From NCBI GenBank assembly GCA_934141445.1, contig CAKPCF010000030.1:1-18783 (forward strand): a DNA stretch of 18,783 bases, written 5' to 3'. The position numbers and the translations under genes are program-made. The notes under the pieces were generated by a model. It was not told where the DNA came from. It worked only from the letters and a program-made list of their open reading frames with translations, and did not search any database. Every line of letters begins with the position of its first letter. Within the stretch, counting starts at the first letter, position 1. This stretch comes from an uncultured Clostridia bacterium (GTDB taxonomy: Bacteria; Bacillota; Clostridia; TANB77; CAG-508). Shown one piece after another: positions 1 through 8,560 of the stretch.

Positions 1-76
1 TCCTAACTAACAAGGGGTGACATTTCTAAAAGTTATTTTTATATCTTAAAGGTGACATTTCTAAAAACTATTGACA
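1..76. mobile_element. Probable insertion-sequence terminus with two subterminal direct repeats
   Basis: The 16-base word GGTGACATTTCTAAAA occurs twice in direct orientation, at 16-31 and 51-66, 35 bases apart. The second copy is followed by CTATTGACA, ending at 76, so the putative element would end in ...TTGACA (TGTCAA... when read from that end, a TG/CA-type terminus). Short direct repeats inside a terminus are typical of IS21-like elements and some IS481-like ones. The transposase would lie to the left of the window and is not visible, so the family, a target duplication and completeness cannot be judged. The next 120 bases (77-197) show no gene or convincing signal. Confidence 0.45.
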
Positions 77-197
77 GTAGCAAAACAAGATTGTGGGCTA
101 TGTATGAATGAAATGTGATAATGTCTTAAGTAATAAAAAGAGAAAATATCCCAAATATTAAATAATTTTGTCTCTAAAAAGCTATAATTCATTATAT

Positions 198-226
198 AAA
201 AAAGAGACGAGATTATTATCCCGCCT
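198..226 (-). terminator. Rho-independent terminator of the Ig-like protein gene
   Basis: Read on the minus strand, AGGCGGGAT (226-218), loop AATA, then ATCTCGTCT (213-205) forms a 9-bp stem with two G-U pairs. It is followed after one C by six Ts (203-198). It begins 18 bases after the TAA of the 244..900 gene. The G-U pairs only work in minus-strand RNA, which supports that orientation. Confidence 0.7.
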
Positions 227-243
227 GTTTGAATTAAAACAAA

Positions 244-900
244 TTATCTTATTGTAACTGTTACACTTTTTTCTTTATCTGTATATTCATCATGTACTGT
301 TATTGTTACTTTTCCTTTTGAAACACCTTTAACAATACCATTTGAGTTTACTGTTGCTATTGATTCATCACTAGAAGTATATGTTAATGTATCTATACTA
401 CTATCAGATGGTGTTGTTTTTAATTTTAATTGTAGTTCATTTCCAACTTTTATAGATTGACTTGTCATAGTAAGTGTCATAGTTTTAATTGGTTTTATTA
501 CATATATATCTGTTGTTGCAGTAAGATCACCTCTTTTAGCAGTGATTGTAACTGTTCCAACTCCCTTCGGTGTAACAACACCATCTTCATCAACAACTGC
601 AATATCTTCATCAGAAGATATAAATTCTAAATCATCTGTTGTTTCTTCTTCATCTATTTTTACAGTTAAATTTGCTTCTTCCTTATCTGATAATGAAATA
701 AACTCTTTATCTGATTCAACTTCAATGGTTTGTGTAATTGTATTTTGTGAATTTTCTTCTAAAGCTGTTACTAAATTAACATTTAAAACTTTTCCTTTAC
801 TTAAAACAATGTATAATGCAATTCCAGCAACTATAAGAAATAATATAATTGAAACTGCAAGTGATCTATTTATTTTCTTTGTACTTTTTAACTTTTTCAT
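244..900 (-). CDS. Membrane-anchored protein with two bacterial Ig-like (Big_2) domains
   Basis: This 218-residue protein starts with a short basic cytoplasmic tail (residues 1-12), followed by one hydrophobic segment at about 14-34. No signal peptidase motif is evident, so it is probably a single-pass protein with its C-terminus outside. Two Ig-like folds follow, roughly residues 50-135 and 136-218. Both carry Big_2 hallmarks: FISSDEDIAVVDEDGVV then GVGTVTITA in the first, and YTSSDESIATVNSNGIV then GKVTITV in the second. Such domains usually act in cell-surface adhesion or as spacers; there is no enzymatic domain, so the specific role is unknown. The gene has its own promoter (958..986) and terminator (198..226) and lies beyond the rpoC terminator, so it is a single-gene unit. 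The ATG is separated from a strong Shine-Dalgarno by a hairpin (see 901..939). Confidence 0.85.
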   Translation of the reverse strand: MKKLKSTKKINRSLAVSIILFLIVAGIALYIVLSKGKVLNVNLVTALEENSQNTITQTIEVESDKEFISLSDKEEANLTVKIDEEETTDDLEFISSDEDIAVVDEDGVVTPKGVGTVTITAKRGDLTATTDIYVIKPIKTMTLTMTSQSIKVGNELQLKLKTTPSDSSIDTLTYTSSDESIATVNSNGIVKGVSKGKVTITVHDEYTDKEKSVTVTIR

Positions 901-939
901 TTATTTTTTTGTATGATAAAATATCATACTCTCCTTTCT
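901..939 (-). promoter_or_regulatory. Hairpin between Shine-Dalgarno and start codon (or 8-codon leader ORF)
   Basis: In minus-strand sense, AGAAAGGAG (939-931) is followed after one base by GTATGAT-ATTTT-ATCATAC (929-911), a perfect 7-bp stem, then by AAAAAAATAA and the ATG of the Ig-like protein. Unfolded, the ribosome binding site is 30 bases from the ATG, too far to work. With the hairpin folded, the effective gap is about 11 bases. Alternatively, the ATG inside the stem, 5 bases after GGAG, opens an ORF of eight codons (MIFYHTKK) whose TAA directly abuts the real ATG. The same layout recurs at 13767..13804, and a related one at 11952..11994. Confidence 0.6.
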
Positions 940-957
940 AAATTTATATGCTATTTC

Positions 958-986
958 ATTATACATTATATATTAGTTTTCTACAA
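958..986 (-). promoter_or_regulatory. Promoter of the Ig-like protein gene
   Basis: On the minus strand there is a perfect -10 TATAAT (963-958) and a -35-like TTGTAG (986-981) with a 17-base spacer. Transcription would start near 950, giving a leader of about 50 nt that contains the Shine-Dalgarno and hairpin. Confidence 0.6.
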
Positions 987-1056
987 GTTTTTTCAAAAAT
1001 TTTCCTATAATAAAAGAATAAAAGTGGATATTATAATAATTGCAAAATTTTATGCA

Positions 1057-1090
1057 AAAAGAGATAACATCTTATAATGTTACCTCTTTT
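1057..1090 (-). terminator. Rho-independent terminator after rpoC
   Basis: In minus-strand sense, AAAAGAGGTAACAT (1090-1077), loop TATAAG, then ATGTTATCTCTTTT (1070-1057) gives a 14-bp stem with one G-U pair. The 3' arm ends in a T tract. It starts 24 bases after the rpoC stop codon and closes the rpoB-rpoC transcription unit. Confidence 0.85.
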
Positions 1091-1114
1091 ATTAACTTTA
1101 AATATATTTATAAA

Positions 1115-4100
1115 TTATTCAGTTACTTTATCACTATCTTTACTCTTTTTTTCTTCAACATTTTCATCTTCTTTTTTAGGAGTAAATTTAGTGTTGATTT
1201 GTAAATCTTGATAATGTTTTAAACCTGTTCCTGTTGGTATCAATTTACCAATTATAACATTTTCTTTTAATCCTATTAAATTATCAACTTTACCTTTAAT
1301 AGCAGCTTCTGTTAATACTTTTGTTGTCTCTTGGAATGATGCTGCTGATAAGAAGCTTTCTGTAGCTAAAGAAGCTTTTGTAATACCAAGTAATGCTCTC
1401 TTTCCAGTTGCTGGTCTCTTTCCTTCTGCTATCATTTCAGCATTTTTTTCTTCAAAGTCTAATAATTCAACTAATGAAGCTGTATAGAAACCTGTATCTC
1501 CTGGGTCTTCAATTCTAACTTTCTTTAACATTTGTCTTGCAATAACTTCAATATGTTTGTCGTTGATATCAACACCTTGGTTTCTATAAACTTTTTGAAC
1601 TTCAGCGATAATGTATTCATATACACCTTCTGGTCCTCTTATTGCTAACAATTCATTTGGATTGATAGAACCTTCTGTTAATTGATCACCTGCTTTAACT
1701 GTGTCTCCATCTTTAACTCTTAATTTTGAACCAAAGCTAATTACATAAGTTTTTGCATCATCTTTACCAACAACAATAACTTCTTTTCTCTTCTTTTCTT
1801 CTTTAATTTGAACAGTACCATCTATTTCAGTTATTGTAGCTAAACCTTTTGGATTTCTAGCTTCAAATAACTCTTCAACTCTAGGAAGACCTTGTGTAAT
1901 ATCTCCTCCAGCAACACCACCAGAGTGGAATGTTCTCATTGTAAGCTGTGTACCAGGCTCACCAATAGATTGAGCAGCTATAATACCAACTGATTCACCT
2001 AAGTTTACTAATTTTCTTGTAGCTAATCCCATACCATAGCACTTGCTACAAGCGCCATGTTTACATTTACATCCTAATATAGAACGTACCCAAACTTGTT
2101 TTACACCTGTATTAACAATTTGTTTTGCCATTTTATCAGTAATCATTGTGTTTGTATCCACAATTACTTCACCTGTTTGTGGATCTTTAAAGTCTTCTAG
2201 TAAAAATCTACCAACAAGTCTTTCTTCTAATCCTTCTATCAATTGGTTACCATCTTTAATGTCTTCCAACATAATTCCTTCATGAGAACCACAATCGTCT
2301 TCACGAATAATAATATCTTGTGAAACATCAACTAATCTTCTTGTTAAGTAACCAGAGTCAGCTGTTCTTAAAGCAGTATCTGTTAAACCTTTTCTAGCAC
2401 CATGGGCAGAAATGAAGTATTCCAATGAATCTAGACCTTCACGGAAACAAGATTTAACTGGGATTTCAACAGCTTTACCAGATGTATTAGCCATAAGTCC
2501 ACGCATACCTGCAACCTGTCTTACCTGGTTCATGTTACCACGGGCACCAGATTGAGCCATCATGAATATTGGGTTTAATTCATCGAAGTTTTTCTTCATT
2601 GCTTCTGTAACATCATCAGTAGCTTTCTCCCAAACTTTAATAACAGCATTGTATCTTTCTTCGTCTGTTATAGCACCACGTTTATATTGTCTATGAATAT
2701 TTTCAACTTGTTTATCAGCAGCTGCTAATATTTCTTTCTTAGCTGGTGGTACAGCAACATCAGCAACAGATACTGTGAAAGCACCTTTTGTAGAATATTT
2801 GTAACCAGTAGCTTTAATATAATCTAATACTTCAGCTGATTCAGATAAACCATGTGCATTGATACATTTTGCAACAATTGTACCTAAATTTTTCTTGATA
2901 ACTGGGAAGTCAATTTCTAAGTCGAATTCCTTTTCAGGATCTGTTCTATCAACAAAACCTAAATCTTGTGGAATACCTTGGTTATAAATCAATCTTCCTA
3001 CAGTTGTCTCTATTGTTTTGCTTCTTACATTTCCGTTTTCGTCAGTTTTAAATCTTCTAACTTTAACTTTACAATGTAATCCTACATCACCATTTTGGTA
3101 TGCCATTAAAGCTTCATCTTCATCTTTAAAGTACATACCTTCACCTTTTTCACCATCAATTTGAACAGTTAAGTAGTAAGCACCTAAGATCATATCCTGT
3201 GTTGGTACTGTAACTGGTTTACCATCTTGTGGTTTTAATAAGTTATTTACTGAAAGCATTAAGAATCTTGCTTCAGCAATAGCTTCAGGTGTTAAAGGAA
3301 CGTGAACAGCCATCTGGTCACCATCAAAGTCAGCATTGAAAGCTGTACAAACTAATGGGTGAAGTTTAATAGCTCTACCTTCAACTAATATTGGTTGGAA
3401 TGCTTGAATACCTAATCTATGTAGTGTTGGAGCACGGTTTAACATTACAGGGTGGTCTTTAATAACTTCCTCTAATATATCCCATACTTCTGGTCTTAAT
3501 TTTTCAACCATTCTCTTTGCATTTTTAATATTATGAGCTAATCCTCTTTTTACTAATTCTTTCATAACAAATGGTTTGAATAATTCAACTGCCATTTCTT
3601 TTGGAAGACCGCATTGATAAATCTTAAGTTCTGGACCTACAACGATAACAGAACGTCCTGAGTAGTCAACACGTTTACCTAACAAGTTTTGACGAAATCT
3701 ACCTTGTTTACCTTTTAACATATCAGATAAAGATTTTAAAGGTCTATTTCCAGCACCTGTTACTGGTCTACCACGTCTACCATTATCAATTAAAGCATCA
3801 ACAGATTCTTGTAACATACGTTTTTCATTTCTTACAATTATTTCTGGTGCTCCTAATTCTAATAATCTCTTTAAACGATTATTTCTGTTTATAACTCTTC
3901 TATATAAATCATTTAAATCTGATGTTGCAAATCTACCACCATCTAGTTGAACCATTGGTCTTAATTCTGGTGGAATAACTGGTACAACATTCATAATCAT
4001 CCATTCAGGTTTGTTTCCAGACATTCTAAATGATTCTACTGTATCTAATCTTTTAATTAGTTTTGCTTTCTTTTGTTCACTAGCTTTTTCTAGTTCTTTC

Positions 4101-4678
4101 TTTAAAGAAGCTGATAATTTTTCAACATCAATTTCAGCTAATAATTTACGAATGGCTTCAGCTCCCATTTCAGCTTTAAATGAACCTCTACCGTATTTTT
4201 CTTCAGCTTCATGATATTCCTTTTCATTTAATATTTGACATTTTAATAATCCAGATGTACCTTTATCTGTAACTATATAAGCTGCAAAATAAATTACTTT
4301 TTCCAAGCTTCTTGGTGAAATATCTAACATTAAAGCAACTCTACTTGGAATTCCTTTAAAGTACCATATATGTGCGATTGGAGCAGCAAGTTCAATATGT
4401 CCCATTCTCTCTCTTCTAACTTTAGAAGTTGTAACTTCTACACCACAACGATCACATACAATTCCCTTATATCTTACTCTTTTATATTTTCCGCAATGGC
4501 ATTCCCAATCTTTAGTTGGACCAAAGATTTTTTCACAGAATAAACCATCTTTTTCTGGTTTTAAAGTTCTATAGTTAATTGTTTCTGGTTTTTTAACTTC
4601 TCCATGAGACCATTCTCTTATTTTCTCATCAGAAGCTAAACCAATTTTAAGCTTATTAAAAACTTCTAATTCTTCCAC
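1115..4678 (-). CDS. rpoC: DNA-directed RNA polymerase subunit beta'
   Basis: RpoC is the clamp and active-site subunit of RNA polymerase in the cytoplasm. The 1187-residue protein is normal length for Clostridia. It starts with the family-typical N-terminus (EVFNKLKIGLASDEKIREW) and has the first zinc site CHCGKY...CDRCG near residue 60-80. The catalytic NADFDGDQMAVH motif, whose three Asp residues hold the catalytic Mg, is near residue 450. The second zinc site (DCG...CKCKHGACSKC) is near 800-880, and the trigger-loop region PGTQLTMRTFHSGG follows. The start is GTG (4678-4676), with GGGGG 11 bases upstream. It lies downstream of rpoB with a 131-base structured spacer and is followed by a terminator. 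The C-terminal tail is lysine/glutamate rich. Confidence 0.98.
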   Translation of the reverse strand: MEELEVFNKLKIGLASDEKIREWSHGEVKKPETINYRTLKPEKDGLFCEKIFGPTKDWECHCGKYKRVRYKGIVCDRCGVEVTTSKVRRERMGHIELAAPIAHIWYFKGIPSRVALMLDISPRSLEKVIYFAAYIVTDKGTSGLLKCQILNEKEYHEAEEKYGRGSFKAEMGAEAIRKLLAEIDVEKLSASLKKELEKASEQKKAKLIKRLDTVESFRMSGNKPEWMIMNVVPVIPPELRPMVQLDGGRFATSDLNDLYRRVINRNNRLKRLLELGAPEIIVRNEKRMLQESVDALIDNGRRGRPVTGAGNRPLKSLSDMLKGKQGRFRQNLLGKRVDYSGRSVIVVGPELKIYQCGLPKEMAVELFKPFVMKELVKRGLAHNIKNAKRMVEKLRPEVWDILEEVIKDHPVMLNRAPTLHRLGIQAFQPILVEGRAIKLHPLVCTAFNADFDGDQMAVHVPLTPEAIAEARFLMLSVNNLLKPQDGKPVTVPTQDMILGAYYLTVQIDGEKGEGMYFKDEDEALMAYQNGDVGLHCKVKVRRFKTDENGNVRSKTIETTVGRLIYNQGIPQDLGFVDRTDPEKEFDLEIDFPVIKKNLGTIVAKCINAHGLSESAEVLDYIKATGYKYSTKGAFTVSVADVAVPPAKKEILAAADKQVENIHRQYKRGAITDEERYNAVIKVWEKATDDVTEAMKKNFDELNPIFMMAQSGARGNMNQVRQVAGMRGLMANTSGKAVEIPVKSCFREGLDSLEYFISAHGARKGLTDTALRTADSGYLTRRLVDVSQDIIIREDDCGSHEGIMLEDIKDGNQLIEGLEERLVGRFLLEDFKDPQTGEVIVDTNTMITDKMAKQIVNTGVKQVWVRSILGCKCKHGACSKCYGMGLATRKLVNLGESVGIIAAQSIGEPGTQLTMRTFHSGGVAGGDITQGLPRVEELFEARNPKGLATITEIDGTVQIKEEKKRKEVIVVGKDDAKTYVISFGSKLRVKDGDTVKAGDQLTEGSINPNELLAIRGPEGVYEYIIAEVQKVYRNQGVDINDKHIEVIARQMLKKVRIEDPGDTGFYTASLVELLDFEEKNAEMIAEGKRPATGKRALLGITKASLATESFLSAASFQETTKVLTEAAIKGKVDNLIGLKENVIIGKLIPTGTGLKHYQDLQINTKFTPKKEDENVEEKKSKDSDKVTE

Positions 4679-4710
4679 TTTTTAAGTAGCCCCCTAATAT
4701 AAAATTCTTT

Positions 4711-4784
4711 TGAATTGCGAGGCTATAGCAATATACACCGCTGCACACTATTTATCTAATTGCTATAACCTACATAACAATTCA
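4711..4784 (-). other. Large hairpin in the rpoB-rpoC spacer
   Basis: In minus-strand RNA, AGGTTATAGCAAT (4771-4759) pairs with ATTGCTATAGCCT (4732-4720), 13 bp with one G-U. Outside it, TGAATTG (4784-4778) pairs with CAATTCA (4717-4711), 7 bp across a 6-by-2 internal loop. The apical loop (4758-4733) is 26 nt and locally GC-rich. The 3' side has no T tract, so it is not a normal terminator. It begins 26 bases after the rpoB stop and ends 21 bases before the rpoC Shine-Dalgarno. Candidate roles are an RNase III processing site, an mRNA stability element, or control of the RpoB:RpoC ratio. Function is inferred only. Confidence 0.55.
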
Positions 4785-4809
4785 TATTTAATTATTTTCA
4801 TTTTAAAGA

Positions 4810-7800
4810 TTATTCATTATCTTCTGCATCTAAATCTCTAAAAATTTTCTCATCTGGAATATCATCTTCATCTAATATATTAGTGAAAAATTCATCATCA
4901 TTATCATCACTATAGTCATTATCTAACTCATCTTCATCAACTTCATTTAAGTTATCATCTTCTAGTTCTGATTCATCAATTCTTTCATCAACACCATCAA
5001 TGCCTTCTTCAGTATGTTCTTTGATTTCAAGTTCTTCATCTTGTTCATTATATAATTTAATATCTAATCCTAAAGATTGAAGTTCTTTTATCAATACTTT
5101 GAAAGATTCTGGTATTCCTGGTTCTGGAATATTTTCACCTTTAACAATAGCTTCATAAGTTTTTACTCTACCTACAACATCATCTGATTTTACTGTTAAG
5201 ATTTCTTGTAGTGTATAAGCAGCACCATAAGCTTCAAGTGCCCAAACTTCCATTTCACCAAATCTCTGTCCACCGAATTGAGCTTTACCACCTAAAGGTT
5301 GTTGTGTAACTAATGAGTATGGTCCAGTTGAACGAGCATGTATTTTATCATCAACTAAATGGTGAAGTTTTAGCATATACATAACACCAACTGTAATTGG
5401 CTTATCAAAAGGTTCACCAGTTCTACCATCATATAAAACTGTTTTACCATTTGTTTCTAATCCAGCTGTTTTTAACATCTCTTCAATGTCTTCTTCTGAA
5501 GCACCATCAAATACTGGTGTTGCAACCTTCCAGCCTAACATTCTAGCAGCTGCACCTAAGTGAACTTCTAGTACCTGTCCTAAGTTCATACGAGAAGGAA
5601 CACCTAATGGGTTTAATACAACATCAACTGGTGTACCATCTGGCATAAATGGCATATCTTCAACTGGTAATATTCTTGAAATAACACCTTTGTTACCATG
5701 ACGTCCAGCCATTTTATCACCAACTGAAATTTTTCTCTTTTGAGCAATATATACTCTGATGATTTGATTTACACCAGGGCCTAATTCATCAGAATTTTCT
5801 CTAGTATAAACTTTAACATCAACGATTGTTCCAGCTTCTCCATGAGGTACTCTTAAAGAAGTATCTCTAACTTCTCTTGCTTTTTCACCAAAGATAGCTC
5901 TTAATAATCTTTCTTCAGCAGTTAATTCAGTTTCTCCCTTTGGAGTAACTTTACCAACTAATATATCTCCTGGTCTAACTTCAGCACCAACACGAATAAT
6001 ACCATTATCATCCAAATCTTTTAATGAATCTTCACCAACATTTGGAATATCTCTTGTTATTTCTTCTGGTCCAAGTTTTGTATCACGACATTCACAATCA
6101 TAATCTTCAATGTGTATTGAAGTTAATACATCTTCTTTTACTAATCTTTCATTTAACAAGATAGCATCCTCGTAGTTATAACCTTCCCAAGTTGTGAAAG
6201 CGATAAGTAAGTTTTTACCTAAAGCCATTTCTCCTTTATAAGTAGCAGGTCCGTCAGCAATAACATCTCCTCTTTTTAGAATTTCTCCTTCTTTTACAAC
6301 TGGTCTTTGGTTAATACATGTACTACCATTTGTTCTCTTGAATTTTCTTAATGTATAAGTTTTCTTTTCACCTGATTCATTCTTTACTGTAACTTGATCA
6401 CCTGTAACAGTTTCAACAACACAGTTATCTTCAGCAAGTATCATAACTCCTGAATCTTTTGCTGCTTTATATTCAATACCAGTACCAACAATTGGTGAAT
6501 CTGTTATCATAAGTGGTACGGCCTGACGTTGCATGTTTGCACCCATTAAAGCACGGTTTGCATCATCATGCTCTAAGAAAGGTATCATTGCTGCACCAAC
6601 AGAAACTAATTGTTTTGGTGAAACATCTATATAATCAACTTGCTCTCTATCTACTTCTTTGATTTCTGCACGATCTCTTACACGAATTCTCTTATTTAAT
6701 AAGCAACCATTTTCATCAACTGGTTCAGATGCTTGAGCTATAATATAATGATCTTCTTCATCAGCAGTCATATATCTAACTTCATCTGTTACTTTTGAAT
6801 TTGCAGCTTTATCAACTCTTCTATATGGTGTTTCAACAAAACCATATTCATTGATAATAGCAAATGTTGAAAGTGCTGATATAAGTCCAATGTTTGGACC
6901 TTCTGGTGATTCGATAGGACATAATCTACCATAGTGAGTATAGTGAATATCACGAACTTCGAATCCAGCTCTTTCTCTTGATAAACCACCAGGACCTAAT
7001 GCTGAAATTCTTCTCTTATGAGTTAATTCAGACAATGGGTTACATTGATCCATGAATTGTGATAATTGTGAACTACCAAAGAATTCACGAATAGATGATG
7101 TGATTGGTTTAGTGTTAATTAAAGTTTGTGGTGTTACAACATCTAAGTCTTGAATTGTCATTCTCTCACGAACAACTCTTTCAAGTCTTGTTAATCCTAT
7201 TCTAAATTGATTTTGTAATAATTCACCAACGCAACGAATTCTTCTGTTTCCTAAATGGTCAATATCATCAGTATTTCCTAATCTTGGTTTTGCTGGATCA
7301 GAAATATATGTATTGTACTCTAAATTTAATAAGTAGTTAACAGAAGCTAAAATATCTTCAGTTGTAACATGCTTTGGTACTAATTCTTCTAATCTTTCTT
7401 CAATAGCTTTTGCTAAATTATCTTCTGAAGTTGTTTCTAGTATATTTTGTAATACTGCATAATTAACATCAACTTTGATTCCAAGGTCTTCCGCTATTTT
7501 AGGAGCAACATAGGCTTTAATATCAACAGTTCCATTTCCTATAACTTTTGCTTTTTTACCTTCAATTTTAACATATACTACATTTATACCTGCATCTTGA
7601 ATTTCTTTAGCAACTTCCTCAGAAATTACATTATCTTTTTCGACAAGTACTTCACCTGTTTCTGGATTAACTATATCATCATAAGCAATATGGCTTGCTA
7701 TTCTTGATGCAATACTTAATTTCTTATTATATTTATATCTACCAACTTTAGATAAATCATATCTTCTGCTGTCAAAGAATAATCCATCAAATAAATTTCT

Positions 7801-8556
7801 TGCGGCATCAACTGTTGGAAGTTCTCCTGGTCTTAATTTTTTGTAAATTTCAATTAAAGCCTCATCAGCTGTTTTAATTGGGTCTTTAGCTATTGTAGCT
7901 AATATTTTTTCATCTTCTCCGAAAAAATCTATAATTTTTTCATCTGTATCTAATCCAACAGCTCTTAATAATGATGTTACTGGTAATTTTCTTGTTCTAT
8001 CAATTCTAACCCAAAATACATCATTGCTATCTGTTTCATATTCTAACCATGCTCCACGGATAGGCATTACAGTAGCTGTATACAATTTTTTTCCAGCTTT
8101 ATCATAGCTTGAATCATAGTAGCAACCTGGTGAACGAACTAACTGGCTGACTACAACTCTCTCTGCACCATTGATAACAAAAGTACCGCTATCTGTCATT
8201 ACTGGAAAATCGCCTAAATAAATTTCTTGCTCTTTGATTTCACCTGTTTCACGGTTAATCAATCTAACTTTTACATGAAGTCTTGTTGAATATGTTGCAT
8301 CTCTTGATTTTGCTTCTTCAAGAGAATATTTTGTTTCTTTTTCCATATAATAGTCAAAGAATTCTAACACAAGATTTCCTGAATAGTCAATTATAGGAGA
8401 GATATCTTTTAAAACTTCTCCTAATCCTTCTTTAATGAACCAATCATAAGAATCTTTTTGAACTTTAATAAGATTAGGAATTTCTATAAAATCTCCTATC
8501 TTAGAAAAAGTTTTACGTGTACATTTCTCGTGTACTACATCTTTTACTTTTACCAA
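4810..8556 (-). CDS. rpoB: DNA-directed RNA polymerase subunit beta
   Basis: RpoB is the second large catalytic subunit of RNA polymerase and, with RpoC, forms the active-site cleft. The protein has 1248 residues. Recognisable blocks are the N-terminal protrusion/lobe (GTFVINGAERVVVSQLVRSPG near 135) and the rifampicin pocket near 493-520 (FGSSQLSQFMDQCNPL, then THKRRISALGPGG). The C-terminal part has GEKAREVRDTSLRVPHGE, GDKMAGRHGNKGV and GGKAQFGGQRFGEMEVWALE. The start is TTG (8556-8554), preceded by AAAGGGTGG with about 6 bases between; this matches the usual N-terminus of the family. A long strongly acidic tail of about 70 residues ends the protein. No rplJ/rplL precedes it here; a structured leader does. 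Confidence 0.98.
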   Translation of the reverse strand: MVKVKDVVHEKCTRKTFSKIGDFIEIPNLIKVQKDSYDWFIKEGLGEVLKDISPIIDYSGNLVLEFFDYYMEKETKYSLEEAKSRDATYSTRLHVKVRLINRETGEIKEQEIYLGDFPVMTDSGTFVINGAERVVVSQLVRSPGCYYDSSYDKAGKKLYTATVMPIRGAWLEYETDSNDVFWVRIDRTRKLPVTSLLRAVGLDTDEKIIDFFGEDEKILATIAKDPIKTADEALIEIYKKLRPGELPTVDAARNLFDGLFFDSRRYDLSKVGRYKYNKKLSIASRIASHIAYDDIVNPETGEVLVEKDNVISEEVAKEIQDAGINVVYVKIEGKKAKVIGNGTVDIKAYVAPKIAEDLGIKVDVNYAVLQNILETTSEDNLAKAIEERLEELVPKHVTTEDILASVNYLLNLEYNTYISDPAKPRLGNTDDIDHLGNRRIRCVGELLQNQFRIGLTRLERVVRERMTIQDLDVVTPQTLINTKPITSSIREFFGSSQLSQFMDQCNPLSELTHKRRISALGPGGLSRERAGFEVRDIHYTHYGRLCPIESPEGPNIGLISALSTFAIINEYGFVETPYRRVDKAANSKVTDEVRYMTADEEDHYIIAQASEPVDENGCLLNKRIRVRDRAEIKEVDREQVDYIDVSPKQLVSVGAAMIPFLEHDDANRALMGANMQRQAVPLMITDSPIVGTGIEYKAAKDSGVMILAEDNCVVETVTGDQVTVKNESGEKKTYTLRKFKRTNGSTCINQRPVVKEGEILKRGDVIADGPATYKGEMALGKNLLIAFTTWEGYNYEDAILLNERLVKEDVLTSIHIEDYDCECRDTKLGPEEITRDIPNVGEDSLKDLDDNGIIRVGAEVRPGDILVGKVTPKGETELTAEERLLRAIFGEKAREVRDTSLRVPHGEAGTIVDVKVYTRENSDELGPGVNQIIRVYIAQKRKISVGDKMAGRHGNKGVISRILPVEDMPFMPDGTPVDVVLNPLGVPSRMNLGQVLEVHLGAAARMLGWKVATPVFDGASEEDIEEMLKTAGLETNGKTVLYDGRTGEPFDKPITVGVMYMLKLHHLVDDKIHARSTGPYSLVTQQPLGGKAQFGGQRFGEMEVWALEAYGAAYTLQEILTVKSDDVVGRVKTYEAIVKGENIPEPGIPESFKVLIKELQSLGLDIKLYNEQDEELEIKEHTEEGIDGVDERIDESELEDDNLNEVDEDELDNDYSDDNDDEFFTNILDEDDIPDEKIFRDLDAEDNE

Positions 8557-8560
8557 AACA

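Noticed and set aside
170..208. GTCTCT (170-175) and AGAGAC (203-208) inverted repeat
   Set aside because: The loop is 27 bases and AT-rich, and the second arm is already used by the better terminator at 198..226.
542..916. Plus-strand ORF antisense to the Ig-like protein gene
   Set aside because: It is serine/threonine-rich shadow translation of the opposite strand, with no start signal.
7030..7085. Cys at the RpoB position matching E. coli Asn518 as possible rifampicin resistance
   Set aside because: This position varies in Firmicutes, and the main resistance positions (Asp516, His526, Ser531 equivalents) are unchanged.
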